In this document: positions 33,219 through 42,303 of the stretch, one piece after another | Layout of the letters: every line of letters begins with the position of its first letter | How positions within the stretch are numbered: position 1 is the stretch's first letter | Source of the DNA: Rhizobium sp. BK251 | GTDB lineage: Bacteria; Pseudomonadota; Alphaproteobacteria; Rhizobiales; Rhizobiaceae | Direction: 5' to 3' | DNA length: 64,000 bases | Assembly: GCF_004345245.1 (NCBI RefSeq) | Contig: NZ_SLUQ01000006.1 | Span: 62,001-126,000, forward strand | Notes under the pieces: model-generated | Database searches by the model: none | Seen by the model: only the letters and a program-made list of their open reading frames with translations | Told to the model about the DNA's origin: nothing | Program-made: the position numbers and the translations under genes

Positions 33219-34703
33219 ATGTCCTCCACAGTTAGCGTGAAATCAGTCACAAACAATGTCGGTTGGAGCATCTTATCCAAGACAAGCACATTCGGGCTGA
33301 AGTTTGTCACGGTACCAATTCTTGCGAGAATCCTCACCCCCGAAGAGTTCGGTGTGGTTGCAGTCGCCTACACCGTCGTGCAGTTCCTGACAATGATCGG
33401 CGGGGCAGGACTGACCTCTTCGCTCGTGATCCAGCAGGAAGAAGACATGAAGACCGTGCACTCGGTTTTCTGGGTCAATCTTGTCGTTTCTTCGGCGATG
33501 GCGCTCATTCTCTTCGTCTTCGCCGATTTTTTCGCACGCCTTCTCGGCGCCGAGGAAGCAGCCTACCTGCTCCGCATCATGGCCTTCATGATCCCGATCC
33601 AGCTCGGCGGCGACGTCGCCTACTCGATCCTGGCGCGGCGGATGAACTTCAGCAAGGATGCGATCTGGAGCATGATTTCGGAGTCCCTCGGCGCGATTAT
33701 CGCCGTTGCGCTCGCGCTCTTCGGCTTCGGCGTCTGGTCCCTCGTCGCCCAGCTTTTCGTCTCCGCCGTCGTGCGCCTCGTCGGGCTCTACAAGGTCGCG
33801 AACTACTTCCCGCGGCCGGTCTTTTCCTTTTCCCGGGTGCGTGGTCTGACCAAGTTCAGCTTCGGCATGATGGGTTCGGAAATGGCGAACTTCGTGACCT
33901 TCCAGTCGCCGATGGTCATCATAGCCCGTTCGCTCGGACTTGCGGATGCCGGCGCTTATTCGGCGGGCAATCGCTTCGCCAGCATCCCCAACCAGGTCGT
34001 GCTCTCCGCCGTCATGGGTGTCCTATTCCCTGCCTTCAGTCACATGATGCATGACCGCAAGCGCCGCTCTGACGCGCTGATGTTCAGCACCCAGGTGACG
34101 ACGGTCTTGCTTGCACCGATGATGTTCGGGCTGTGGGCTATTGCCGAACCTGCCATGCTGGTGCTCTTCGGGCAGAAATGGGCTTATGCCTGGCCGGTGC
34201 TCGGCCTCCTTGCCCTGTCGAAGGCAATCCTGACGCCCTGCAGCACCTTCATCCCCTATCTGAAGGGTGTCGGACGCGGCAACGTGCTGTTCTGGTCGGC
34301 GATCGTGCGTGCGATCATCACCACGGTGGCCGTTGCCTGGGGTGCGTCGAGCGGCAGCCTCGTCGAGGCAATGGTCTGGCTCTGCATCGTCAGCGTCATC
34401 ACGCTGGTCTTCTATTCCTGGGCGGTCTTCCGTGTCGACGGCACCCCGTTCTTCAGAGGCTTCTACATCAGCAACCGCCCGATGATCACCGCCCTCGTCA
34501 TGGCCCTGATCGTCCGCTACATGCTCGACCATATCAAGGACAGCCTGCCGAACGCGGTGGCCCAGGTCCTGGTCGGCTCGCTCGTCGGAGGGGCCATTTA
34601 CGTGGTCTTCGTACTGCTGACGGAGGCGCAATTGGTGCGCAAGATTCTGGAGCTCGTAAGGGCCCGAAGAGCCCCGAAAACAGCCCCGGCAACCACCGGA
34701 TGA
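33219..34703 (+). CDS. exoT: Succinoglycan flippase ExoT (Wzx/MATE-like, polysaccharide transport protein)
   Basis: The 494-aa integral membrane protein has about 12-14 hydrophobic segments and the pattern of the polysaccharide_synt family: 'VGWSILSKTSTFGLKFVTVPILARILTPEEFG' at the N-terminus and 'AGAYSAGNRFASIPNQVV' in the middle. It is expected to move the lipid-linked octasaccharide across the inner membrane. ExoT works with ExoP and ExoQ, and mutants lose low-molecular-weight succinoglycan in S. meliloti. First gene of the plus-strand unit exoT-H-K-L-A-M-O-N-P. It reads directly into a hairpin-rich spacer where S. meliloti carries exoI. Confidence 0.93.
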   Translation: MSSTVSVKSVTNNVGWSILSKTSTFGLKFVTVPILARILTPEEFGVVAVAYTVVQFLTMIGGAGLTSSLVIQQEEDMKTVHSVFWVNLVVSSAMALILFVFADFFARLLGAEEAAYLLRIMAFMIPIQLGGDVAYSILARRMNFSKDAIWSMISESLGAIIAVALALFGFGVWSLVAQLFVSAVVRLVGLYKVANYFPRPVFSFSRVRGLTKFSFGMMGSEMANFVTFQSPMVIIARSLGLADAGAYSAGNRFASIPNQVVLSAVMGVLFPAFSHMMHDRKRRSDALMFSTQVTTVLLAPMMFGLWAIAEPAMLVLFGQKWAYAWPVLGLLALSKAILTPCSTFIPYLKGVGRGNVLFWSAIVRAIITTVAVAWGASSGSLVEAMVWLCIVSVITLVFYSWAVFRVDGTPFFRGFYISNRPMITALVMALIVRYMLDHIKDSLPNAVAQVLVGSLVGGAIYVVFVLLTEAQLVRKILELVRARRAPKTAPATTG

Positions 34704-35090
34704 GGGCCTTTTCCAGGAACCCATAAATTCATACTGCGCTGCCGCATTTTGTCCACTTTTGACCCGAAAAAATGCGGCGGCGCGGAAGAAATCTTCACCT
34801 TTCCGGAGAAATTTCGCAGAAAATCCACAGCACACCCTAAGGTGGGTTTTCACCTTATTCTACACTGCTTGAATGCGTTGCAGGTCAAGCGGTTCGAGGA
34901 TTGCACGCCCTCGCCAGGCCGCCTTTTGCGGCCACCGATAATGGCACAAATGCCCGTTCCAAAACGGGACACAACCGAGTTTTTTGCTGCAGTGCCATAT
35001 TTTTTTCCGTCAAACCGCCCTAGCTTAAACGGGTGGACGAAGGTCTGCTCATTTTGAATTGGCTACCCCGGGGGGAGTAGCCCAATAGGG
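34704..35090 (+). other. exoT-exoH spacer with serial hairpins (exoI position)
   Basis: No credible gene is seen in 387 bp. Structures are GCCGCATTTT (34741-34750)/AAAATGCGGC (34769-34778), a perfect 10-bp pair; GGCCGC-CTTTT-GCGGCC (34917-34933); a CCCGTT/AACGGG hairpin near 34952-34967; and ATTGGCTAC (35058-35066) with GTAGCCCAAT (35077-35086; one bulged C), whose loop carries a GGGGGGAG ribosome-site-like sequence just before exoH. These could terminate or tune transcription and hide the exoH start. Confidence 0.65.
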
Positions 35091-36236
35091 GTGACTGACA
35101 TCGTGAACGTTGATGCAAACGTTTCATCGCGGATCAATCTCATGCGCATTGTGCTCATTTCGGGCATCGTGTTCGTGCATATTCCGTTCGGACCGCAGTC
35201 CAGTCCGTTCCAGGGCACCTATGGACTCTTCGACTGGATCCGCGTCTTCCTGCGCGACAGTCTCTTTCGCGTCGGCGTTCCCTGCCTGAGCGCCATCTCG
35301 GGCTACCTGCTCTTCCGCCACGGCTCGACCGCGCTGAACTATGGCAAGACGGTCGCCCGCAAGGCAAAGACGGTACTGCTGCCCTTCCTCCTTTGGAACG
35401 GTGCGTTCTTCCTGATCGTGCTTGCGCTTCAGAGCGAAGGCATCGGCCAGGGTTATCTCCCGGATCTGTGGAGCGCGAATGCGCGCACGCTCGCAACGCT
35501 GCTGCTGGCGCTCCAGGATGCCCCGATCAACCTGCCTCTCTACTTCCTGCGCGATCTGTTCGTCTGCATCCTGCTGTCGCCGGTGCTCGCGTCCCTGATC
35601 GGCCGCTTCCCGATCCCGACGCTGGTCGTCCTGCTGGCGCTCGCAGTACTTCCGATATCGCTCGGCATCGTGCTCAGGAACTCTATCCTGTTCAGCTTCA
35701 GCTTCGGCATCTATGCGAGCCTGCACCGGATCGACCTGAAAATCCTCGATCGCTACGCGCTGCCGGTTTCAGTCGCCTTCCTGACGCTTGCTGCGGTTCT
35801 TGCCACTGGGCTCTACGAGACAGGTCCTGACTTTCCCGCCTGGCTCAACATCAGTCGCAACCTGATGGTTCTTGCCGGTATTCCGGGCTTCTGGGCGCTG
35901 TCAGCGATCCTCATCCGCAGCCGTGCCGGCCAGAAGCTCGCCAAAACCGGGGGCCTCAGCTTCTGGATCTTCTGCGCGCACTATCCAATGCTGCTGCTGC
36001 TGTGGATGATCTGGAACCGCACGGGTTCCGACCAGTACCCCGTCTTCTACGTGCTTGCCGCTGCCATCACGTTCAGTGTGCTTCCGCTGACCAACAGCCT
36101 GGCGAAGCACTTCCTGCCTTCGGTCTACAACATCCTGACCGGAAGCCGGGCGCGTCCCGCAACGGCCGCACCCGTCACCACTGCTGCTCCTATGGGCGAG
36201 GAGCGCAGCCGCAAATATTCATCACATCACAGGTGA
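35091..36236 (+). CDS. exoH: Succinoglycan succinyltransferase ExoH (acyltransferase-3 family)
   Basis: The product is up to 381 aa, an integral membrane acyltransferase with about ten hydrophobic segments. It has 'SRINLMRIVLISGIVFVHIPFG' at the start (R-I-x-x-x-x-x-x-x-x-x-H, the acyltransferase-3 signature) and 'RVGVPCLSAISGYLLF' near residue 65. ExoH adds the succinyl group to the subunit, which is required in S. meliloti for ExoK cleavage and nodule invasion. The start is uncertain: GTG at 35091 or GTG at 35103, both beside a leader hairpin. The C-terminal 30 residues are Ala/Thr/Pro-rich and cytosolic. It is 3 bp from exoK. Confidence 0.9.
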   Translation: MTDIVNVDANVSSRINLMRIVLISGIVFVHIPFGPQSSPFQGTYGLFDWIRVFLRDSLFRVGVPCLSAISGYLLFRHGSTALNYGKTVARKAKTVLLPFLLWNGAFFLIVLALQSEGIGQGYLPDLWSANARTLATLLLALQDAPINLPLYFLRDLFVCILLSPVLASLIGRFPIPTLVVLLALAVLPISLGIVLRNSILFSFSFGIYASLHRIDLKILDRYALPVSVAFLTLAAVLATGLYETGPDFPAWLNISRNLMVLAGIPGFWALSAILIRSRAGQKLAKTGGLSFWIFCAHYPMLLLLWMIWNRTGSDQYPVFYVLAAAITFSVLPLTNSLAKHFLPSVYNILTGSRARPATAAPVTTAAPMGEERSRKYSSHHR

Positions 36237-36239
36237 CCC

Positions 36240-37037
36240 ATGACGAAACCCGCTTTCGCGCACAAGCTTCGCCTCGGTTCGCTCGCCCTCATCGGCATCG
36301 GCCTCCTTCCCCTCTCCGCTACGGCGCAGGAGGATCAGGCGAACGGAACATCATTCGTCGAGAATTTCGACTCCATCAGCCGTAGCTTCTGGTACGTCTC
36401 CGACGGCTGGAACAATGGCCCGCACCAGAACTGCACCTGGTCGAAGAAGCAGGTTGGCCTCGACAAGGGCGTCCTGCAGCTCGACTTCACGCAGGGCAAG
36501 ACCGGCGAACGGGACTATGCCTGCGGCGAGATCCAGACGACGAAGCGCTACGGCTACGGAACCTACGAAGCACGCATCAAGGCGGCGACGGGCTCCGGGC
36601 TGAATTCGGCCTTCTTCACCTATATCGGCCCGACCGACAAGAAGCCGCATGACGAGATCGACTTCGAAGTGCTCGGGAAGAACACCGGTGAAGTTCAGGT
36701 CAACCAGTACATCAAGGCCAAGGGCGGCAATGAGAAGCTCGTGCCCGTCGCCGGTGGTGCCGATCAGGGTTTCAACGATTATGCCTTTGTCTGGGAAAAG
36801 GACCGGCTGCGCTATTACCTGAACGGAAAGCTCGTTCAGGATGTGACCGATCCCTCCAAGATTCCGACGCATGCCCAGAAGATTTTTTTCAGCCTTTGGG
36901 GAACCGACACGCTGGGCAACTGGATGGGCAAGTTTGCCTATTCGGCACCGGCACGGATGGAGATCGACCGCGTCGCCTTCACGGCACAAGGCGATCCATG
37001 CCAGTTCCCGGAATCGATTGCCTGCACTCTGAACTGA
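36240..37037 (+). CDS. exoK: Secreted endo-beta-glycanase ExoK (GH16)
   Basis: The 265-aa precursor has a signal peptide (hydrophobic residues 10-26, cleavage after 'ATAQ'). The GH16 jelly-roll core carries the catalytic motif E-I-D-F-E in 'HDEIDFEVLGK' (about residues 137-147), the retaining-mechanism signature of laminarinase/lichenase-type enzymes, and 'FHDYAFVWE'-like strands further on ('FNDYAFVWEKDRLRYYLNG'). ExoK cuts nascent, succinylated succinoglycan into shorter chains outside the cell. It starts 3 bp after exoH. A 12-bp inverted repeat follows before exoL. Confidence 0.94.
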   Translation: MTKPAFAHKLRLGSLALIGIGLLPLSATAQEDQANGTSFVENFDSISRSFWYVSDGWNNGPHQNCTWSKKQVGLDKGVLQLDFTQGKTGERDYACGEIQTTKRYGYGTYEARIKAATGSGLNSAFFTYIGPTDKKPHDEIDFEVLGKNTGEVQVNQYIKAKGGNEKLVPVAGGADQGFNDYAFVWEKDRLRYYLNGKLVQDVTDPSKIPTHAQKIFFSLWGTDTLGNWMGKFAYSAPARMEIDRVAFTAQGDPCQFPESIACTLN

Positions 37038-37067
37038 CAGATTCTTACAGGTTCAAACTCTTACCTC

Positions 37068-37093
37068 GCGCTGCAACATTCATGTTGCGGCGC
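37068..37093. repeat. 12-bp inverted repeat between exoK and exoL
   Basis: GCGCTGCAACAT (37068-37079) and ATGTTGCGGCGC (37082-37093) pair at all 12 positions (one T-G wobble) around a 2-nt centre. AATATCAC follows rather than a T-run. It could be an operator or an RNA hairpin at the operon junction. Confidence 0.6.
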
Positions 37094-37146
37094 AATATCA
37101 CAGAAGATAAGCTCGGCTCCGGCTGGGCAGGGAAACGGAAGTTTTC

Positions 37147-38352
37147 ATGCTGCGTATATTGTACTTTGTCCATGACCTGGCTGATCCGGCGGTCCGCCGC
37201 CGGGTGCTGACGCTTCAGGCCGGTGGAGCCAAGGTAACGCTCGCCGGCTTCCGCCGCGATACGAACGAACTCGCCGCCATCCATGGCGTCACGCCGATCG
37301 AGCTCGGACGGACGCAGGATGCGCAGTTCGCGCAGCGCATCGTCGCCGTCGCGAAATCATCGATGCGCCTGCGCGCCACGCTGCGCCACGTCGAAAAGCC
37401 TGACGTCATCATCGCCCGCAATCTCGAGATGCTTGCGGTCGCAAATCGCGCGCGCTCCATCTTTGGCGGCGACACGCCGATCGCCTATGAGTGCCTGGAT
37501 ATCCATCGGCTGCTCCTGCGTGGCGATATCGCCGGCAAGGTGATCCGCACTGCCGAACGGCACTTGGGCAGCAATGCCGGGCTGCTGCTCACCAGCTCGC
37601 CTGCCTTTGTCGAGAACTATTTCCGCCGCCTCTCCAGCCTCGATCTCCCGGTGATGCTGCTGGAGAACAAGGTCATCGCGCTGGAGGAGAGCGCGGACGA
37701 AACCGCTGTCGCACCACGCGCGCCAAAGGAAGGCGAGCCCTGGAAGATCGGCTGGTTCGGAGCGCTGCGCTGCCGCAAGTCGCTGAAGCTGCTCGCCGAA
37801 TTCTCGCGCCGCATGGAAGGTCGCTACGAGATCGTGCTGCGCGGGCGCCCCGCCTATACGGAATTCGAGGATTTCGACGGCTTCGTGCGCAACGAGCCCT
37901 TCATCAACTTCCACGGCCCCTACAAGAATCCCGAGGACCTACCGACAATATATAATGAGGTGCAGTTCTTCTGGGCGATCGATTTCTTTGAGGAAGGGTT
38001 GAACTCCAGCTGGCTGTTGCCGAACAGGCTCTACGAAGGCTGCCTGCACGGTGCGGTACCGATCGCCATGAGCGGCACGGAGACGGCGCGCTTCCTCGCC
38101 GCCCGCAATATGGGACTGGCACTGGAGCGGGCGGACGCTGCGCACATTGAATCGCGCCTCGGCGACATGGACGAGCGCCGCTATCGCGACGCGTTCGACA
38201 CCGTCGCAGCGCACGACCGCAAGCACTGGATCACCGACCGCGCCGATTGCCTTGCCCTGGTGGATCGCCTCGCCTCGCTGGCGGGCGAGAACCGCAGGGC
38301 GTTACCGCTCAAGACACAGCAACAGCATCGCAACCAGGGTGGACTGCTATGA
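37147..38352 (+). CDS. exoL: Succinoglycan glycosyltransferase ExoL
   Basis: The 401-aa soluble enzyme is of a GT4/GT-B-like type: 'MLRILYFVHDLADPAVRRRV' at the start, 'PDVIIARNLEMLAVANRA' in the first domain, and 'WKIGWFGALRCRKSLKLLAEFSRRMEGRYEIVLRG' leading the second Rossmann domain (about residue 200; abbreviated to its leading motif WFGALR). ExoL is needed for adding the third sugar (glucose) of the octasaccharide. Its stop overlaps the exoA start (ATGA), indicating translational coupling of the four glycosyltransferase genes exoL-A-M-O. Confidence 0.92.
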   Translation: MLRILYFVHDLADPAVRRRVLTLQAGGAKVTLAGFRRDTNELAAIHGVTPIELGRTQDAQFAQRIVAVAKSSMRLRATLRHVEKPDVIIARNLEMLAVANRARSIFGGDTPIAYECLDIHRLLLRGDIAGKVIRTAERHLGSNAGLLLTSSPAFVENYFRRLSSLDLPVMLLENKVIALEESADETAVAPRAPKEGEPWKIGWFGALRCRKSLKLLAEFSRRMEGRYEIVLRGRPAYTEFEDFDGFVRNEPFINFHGPYKNPEDLPTIYNEVQFFWAIDFFEEGLNSSWLLPNRLYEGCLHGAVPIAMSGTETARFLAARNMGLALERADAAHIESRLGDMDERRYRDAFDTVAAHDRKHWITDRADCLALVDRLASLAGENRRALPLKTQQQHRNQGGLL

Positions 38353-39347
38353 AGACCGACGCTTGCCCCGACGTTCGCAGCCTCATCATCATTCCCTGCC
38401 TCAACGAGGCACGCCACATCGAAGGGCTGATCGAAAAGCTCGGCGGCGCCCTTGACGAACTCGACGCCAGGATCGTTGTTGCCGATGGCGGCAGCACCGA
38501 TGGCACGCGCGATATCGTGCGCCGCATCTCGGAAGCCGATGACCGTGTCCTGCTGCTGGACAATCCGAAGCGGCTGCAGAGTGCAGCACTCAATCTCGCG
38601 GTCGAGACACTGGGCGAAGGCTACGACTATCTCATCCGCATCGACGCCCATGGCGATTACCCACTCGACTATTGCCAGAAGCTGGTTGCCGAGGCGGTCG
38701 CGACGGAAGCGGACTCCGTCGTCGTCGCAATGCGCACGGTGGGCTTCGGCACGTTCCAGAAAGCGACTGCCATTGCCCAGAACTCCAAGCTCGGCAATGG
38801 CGGCTCGAAGCATCGCGAAGGATCCAAGGGCCACTGGGCCGATCATGGCCACCACGCCCTGATGCGCATCGCCGCGTACAAGACCGTCGGCGGCTATGAC
38901 GAGACCTTCAGCCACAACGAAGATGCCGAGCTCGACTTCCGCCTCAGGAAGGCCGGTTTCCGCATCTGGATGACCGACAAGACCTGGATGACCTATTATC
39001 CCCGGTCGAGCGTCGGCCCGCTCTTCCGCCAGTATCTCGGCTACGGCCGCGGCCGCGCCCGCAATATCCTCAAGCACGGCAGCATGCCGAGCCTGCGCCA
39101 GATGCTGCCCCTCGCAGTGGTGCCCATTTTCATCGGCGCCTTTCTCGCGATCATCAGCTGGACCGCAGCGATTCCCTTCGCGCTCTGGGCTGTGGTCTGC
39201 ATGGGCTACGGCTTCTGGATCGCCGTCGGACAGAAGAACCCCTATGGCCCCCTCGCGGCGATCTCGGCGATGGTAATGCATTTCGCCTGGTCGGCAGGCT
39301 TCTGGATGGAACTCCTGAGTTTCCGCAACCGACGGGTGGCGTCATGA
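38349..39347 (+). CDS. exoA: Succinoglycan glycosyltransferase ExoA (GT2)
   Basis: The 332-aa GT2 protein begins 'MKTDACPDVRSLIIIPCLNE' with 'IVVADGGSTDGTRDIVRR' (UDP-glucose site) and 'LIRIDAHGDYPLDY' (the DxD-equivalent metal site, about residue 98), followed by 'WADHGHHALMRI' and 'HNEDAELDFRLRKAG' (ED motif). Two C-terminal hydrophobic segments (about 250-310) anchor it in the membrane. ExoA transfers the first glucose to the lipid-linked galactose. The start is the ATG overlapping the exoL stop; a longer frame runs inside exoL and was rejected. Confidence 0.93.
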   Translation: MKTDACPDVRSLIIIPCLNEARHIEGLIEKLGGALDELDARIVVADGGSTDGTRDIVRRISEADDRVLLLDNPKRLQSAALNLAVETLGEGYDYLIRIDAHGDYPLDYCQKLVAEAVATEADSVVVAMRTVGFGTFQKATAIAQNSKLGNGGSKHREGSKGHWADHGHHALMRIAAYKTVGGYDETFSHNEDAELDFRLRKAGFRIWMTDKTWMTYYPRSSVGPLFRQYLGYGRGRARNILKHGSMPSLRQMLPLAVVPIFIGAFLAIISWTAAIPFALWAVVCMGYGFWIAVGQKNPYGPLAAISAMVMHFAWSAGFWMELLSFRNRRVAS

Positions 39348-40285
39348 TGCCCACATCCGGCCACAGGACTGTCAAGGTCGACATCGCCGTCTGCACCTAT
39401 CGACGGACGGAGTTGGACCAGACGTTGAGGTCCCTCGCGAAGCTTGCAGTGCCGGCAGGCGTCACCGTGCGCGTCATCGTCGCCGACAACGACGTGACGC
39501 CGAGCGCGCGCGAACGGGTCGACGCCCAGCGCGCGAGCCTGCCGTTCGAGATCGCCTACGTGCACTGCCCGGCATCGAACATATCGCTTGCCCGCAACGC
39601 CTGCCTCGACAACGCGACCGGCAACTTCCTCGCCTTCATCGACGATGACGAGACCGCGAGCGAAGATTGGCTGGCCGAGCTGATCGCAACTGCAGACGGC
39701 ACTGGTGCCGACGCCGTGCTCGGCCCGGCCTATGCCGTCTATCCGCAGTCGGCTCCGGCCTGGATGCGCAGCGGCGACTTCCACTCCACCCTTCCCGTCT
39801 GGGTCGGCGGCAGCATCCGCACCGGTTATACGTGCAACGTGCTGCTGCGACGCAACGCGCCGTCGCTTTCAGGTCGCCGCTTCAATCTCGCGCTCGGCCG
39901 CAGCGGCGGCGAGGACACCGAGTTCTTCACCCACATGTTCCGGGCCGGGGGACGCATCGCCTATGCCCCGGACGCCGTGGTCCACGATCCGGTTCCGGAA
40001 AATCGCGCGGCACTCGCCTGGCTTGCCAAGCGCAGGTTCCGCTTCGGTCAGACGCATGGCCGTCTGCTGCAGGAAAACGCCACTGGTCTCGGCCGCTTCA
40101 AGCAGGTCGGACTTGCCGCTGCCAAGGCCGGCTATTGCTTGGCCGCCGGCACCGGAATGGCATTCATGTCCATCCCCCGCAACCGCTACTGGCTGCGCGG
40201 CCTCATGCATGCCGGCGTTGTCAGCGGCCTGCTCGGCGTTCGCGAGATCGTGCAGTACGGCGCATTGGAGACGAAATCGCAATGA
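39344..40285 (+). CDS. exoM: Succinoglycan beta-1,4-glucosyltransferase ExoM (GT2)
   Basis: The 313-aa GT2 enzyme has 'VDIAVCTYRRTELDQTLRSL' at the start, 'VIVADNDVTPSARERVD', and the metal-binding 'LAFIDDDETASEDWLAEL' (about residue 95); 'GRSGGEDTEFFTHM' gives the catalytic ED. ExoM adds the fourth sugar of the subunit, a beta-1,4-linked glucose; the S. meliloti protein is an established model GT2 enzyme. The ATG overlaps the exoA stop by 4 nt and its own stop overlaps the exoO start in the same way. Confidence 0.94.
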   Translation: MMPTSGHRTVKVDIAVCTYRRTELDQTLRSLAKLAVPAGVTVRVIVADNDVTPSARERVDAQRASLPFEIAYVHCPASNISLARNACLDNATGNFLAFIDDDETASEDWLAELIATADGTGADAVLGPAYAVYPQSAPAWMRSGDFHSTLPVWVGGSIRTGYTCNVLLRRNAPSLSGRRFNLALGRSGGEDTEFFTHMFRAGGRIAYAPDAVVHDPVPENRAALAWLAKRRFRFGQTHGRLLQENATGLGRFKQVGLAAAKAGYCLAAGTGMAFMSIPRNRYWLRGLMHAGVVSGLLGVREIVQYGALETKSQ

Positions 40286-41304
40286 GCGAATTCGTACCTG
40301 ACGTCAGCTTCGTCATCGCCGCCTATAACTCCGAGGACACTCTGGAGCGGGCGATCGACAGTGCGCTCGCCCAGGGCGGCGTGAGCATGGAAGTCATCGT
40401 GGTCGACGACTGTTCGAAGGACCGAACGCGGGAGATCGCGGGCAGCCATCCCGATCCGCGCGTACGTCTGCTGGCGCTTGCCCGAAATGGCGGCCCGTCC
40501 GCCGCACGTAACGCGGGTCTTGATGCCGCGCGCGGCCGCTGGGTAGCGGTTCTCGATTCCGACGATGCCATCCGCCCGGATCGGCTGACGCGCATGATCG
40601 CGCGCGCCGACAAGGCCGAGGCACAGGTCGTCGTCGACAATCTCGACGTGGTGCGCGGCGAGGACGAAGAGATCTACACGATGTTCCCGGAGGCCATGCT
40701 GACGCGGCTGCCGGTCATAACACTCGCGGATTTCATCTCGTCCAACGTGATTTTCCGCTCCGAGCACAATTTCGGCTACATGAAGCCGATCTTCCTGCGC
40801 TCCTTCCTGGAAGAGCATCACCTGCGTTTCGACGAGACGCTGAGGATCGGCGAGGACTATATCTTCCTCGCTTCCGCCATGGCGCTGGGTGCGATCTGCG
40901 TCGTCGAGCCCTATGCCGGATACATTTATTATATACGCGAAGGCTCGATCTCACGCGTGCTGGAAATCCGGCATGTGGACGCGATGATCGCCGGCGACAA
41001 GACCTTCCTGTCGAAGTTCACGCTAGAGCCGGTCGCCCTTGCCGCCCAGCGCCAGCGCGAACGGAGCCTGAAGGAGGCCCGCTCCTTCCTGATCCTCGTG
41101 GAGAGCATCAAGAACAAGTCCGTTCCCGGCATCCTCAAGGTTGCCGTCACCAATCCGCGCGCCCTTCGTCATCTGAGGATGCCGATCGTCGCGCGTATGC
41201 ACCGCCTTGCTGCGTTGCTGAAACGCAGCAGCGAAAAAGACGCCGGCCCCCCGGCAGCCAAACTCCCCACTTTGGGCGGAGGCCCTCACTCTAACAAAGG
41301 ATAG
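40282..41304 (+). CDS. exoO: Succinoglycan glycosyltransferase ExoO (GT2)
   Basis: The 340-aa GT2 enzyme begins '[20 protein letters not shown]' with '[18 protein letters not shown]' and '[18 protein letters not shown]' (DxD, about residue 93), and '[18 protein letters not shown]' as ED motif. ExoO adds the fifth sugar, a beta-1,6-linked glucose that opens the side chain. It is similar in layout to ExoU and ExoW. The start is the ATGA overlap with exoM; an open frame 205 codons longer lies inside exoM and is a shadow. It is 4 bp from exoN. Confidence 0.92.
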   Translation: MSEFVPDVSFVIAAYNSEDTLERAIDSALAQGGVSMEVIVVDDCSKDRTREIAGSHPDPRVRLLALARNGGPSAARNAGLDAARGRWVAVLDSDDAIRPDRLTRMIARADKAEAQVVVDNLDVVRGEDEEIYTMFPEAMLTRLPVITLADFISSNVIFRSEHNFGYMKPIFLRSFLEEHHLRFDETLRIGEDYIFLASAMALGAICVVEPYAGYIYYIREGSISRVLEIRHVDAMIAGDKTFLSKFTLEPVALAAQRQRERSLKEARSFLILVESIKNKSVPGILKVAVTNPRALRHLRMPIVARMHRLAALLKRSSEKDAGPPAAKLPTLGGGPHSNKG

Positions 41305-41308
41305 AGCC

Positions 41309-42214
41309 ATGGACCGTATCAAGAATGTGAGAAAAGCAGTCATCCCCGTCGCAGGAAACGGAACCCGCTTCCTGCCTGCCACGAAGGCAATGCCGAAGGA
41401 GATGCTGACGATCGTCGACCGCCCGGTCGTGCAATATGCCGTTGACGAAGCCCTGCAGGCCGGCATCGAGCACATCGTCTTTGTGACGAGCCGCAACAAG
41501 TCGGCCATCGAGGACCATTTCGATGACACGCCCGAACTGATCTCCTCGCTGCATCGCGCCGGCAAGACCGTCCAGGTCTCCGAGCTCGAACGCATCCTGC
41601 CCAAGGCCGGCTCGATGAGCTTCACTCGCCAGCAGGCCCCGCTTGGCCTCGGCCACGCCGTCTGGTGCGCCCGTGATGTTGTCGGCGACGAACCCTTTGC
41701 CCTGCTGCTGCCGGACATGGTCTGCCACGGTGCGCGCGGCTGCATGGCCGGCCTCGTCGACCTCTACAACGATGTCGGCGGCAACGTGGTCGGCGTCGAG
41801 GAATGCGACCCGGAAGAGACCTCGAAATACGGCATCGTCGGCCAGGGTGCGACGGTCGCGCGCGGCTTCGCCGTCACCAAGATGGTCGAAAAACCGCGTC
41901 CGTCCGAGGCTCCTTCCAACTTTTACCTTAATGGCCGCTATATTCTCCAGCCCGAGATCTTCGACATCTTGGCGCGGCAGGAACGCGGCGCCGGCAACGA
42001 GATCCAGCTCACCGATGGAATGCTGCGTCTTTCCGAGACCCAGTCGTTCCACGCCCAACCCTATGAGGGCCGGACTTTCGATTGCGGGTCGAAGCAGGGG
42101 TTCATCGAGGCAAACGTCGCTTTTGCGCTGGCGCGTGCCGACATCGGGAACCTCGTCTACGACTCGCTCAGGAACCTCGTGCTTTCGCATGAAGCGACCG
42201 TGAAGGCCGCGTAA
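41309..42214 (+). CDS. exoN: UTP-glucose-1-phosphate uridylyltransferase ExoN (GalU family)
   Basis: The 301-aa cytosolic enzyme makes UDP-glucose from UTP and glucose-1-phosphate, the glucose donor for succinoglycan. Motifs are '[23 protein letters not shown]' (G-x-G-T-R-x-x-P, with the K for UTP binding), '[16 protein letters not shown]', '[16 protein letters not shown]', '[14 protein letters not shown]' and '[16 protein letters not shown]' (key residues only). The usual GalU motif has '[12 protein letters not shown]', an exact fit. AAAGGATAGAGCC before the ATG is a good ribosome site. A 13-bp hairpin separates it from exoP. Confidence 0.95.
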   Translation: MDRIKNVRKAVIPVAGNGTRFLPATKAMPKEMLTIVDRPVVQYAVDEALQAGIEHIVFVTSRNKSAIEDHFDDTPELISSLHRAGKTVQVSELERILPKAGSMSFTRQQAPLGLGHAVWCARDVVGDEPFALLLPDMVCHGARGCMAGLVDLYNDVGGNVVGVEECDPEETSKYGIVGQGATVARGFAVTKMVEKPRPSEAPSNFYLNGRYILQPEIFDILARQERGAGNEIQLTDGMLRLSETQSFHAQPYEGRTFDCGSKQGFIEANVAFALARADIGNLVYDSLRNLVLSHEATVKAA

Positions 42215-42227
42215 CGACAACTCGTCA

Positions 42228-42258
42228 CCGGATCGGCGGCCCCGTGCCGCCGGTCCGG
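42228..42258 (+). other. Strong hairpin between exoN and exoP
   Basis: CCGGATCGGCGGC (42228-42240) and GCCGCCGGTCCGG (42246-42258) form 13 pairs with one T-G wobble around the loop CCCGT. There is no U-run, so it is more likely an mRNA processing or stability barrier setting ExoN versus ExoP levels than a simple terminator. Confidence 0.65.
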
Positions 42259-42303
42259 CCGGCACCAGACGGTAAACCAGGCTCTCCGGACAAGGCAGCT
42301 GTT

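Noticed and set aside
34749..35057. 102-codon frame in the exoT-exoH spacer as a possible exoI remnant
   Set aside because: No signal peptide or nuclease-like motif is visible and the frame crosses several hairpins; I see no support for a gene.
39667..40281. Long N-terminal extension of exoO
   Set aside because: These 205 codons lie inside exoM in another frame and are Arg/Pro/Ala-rich; the ATGA overlap at 40282 begins the GT2 fold.
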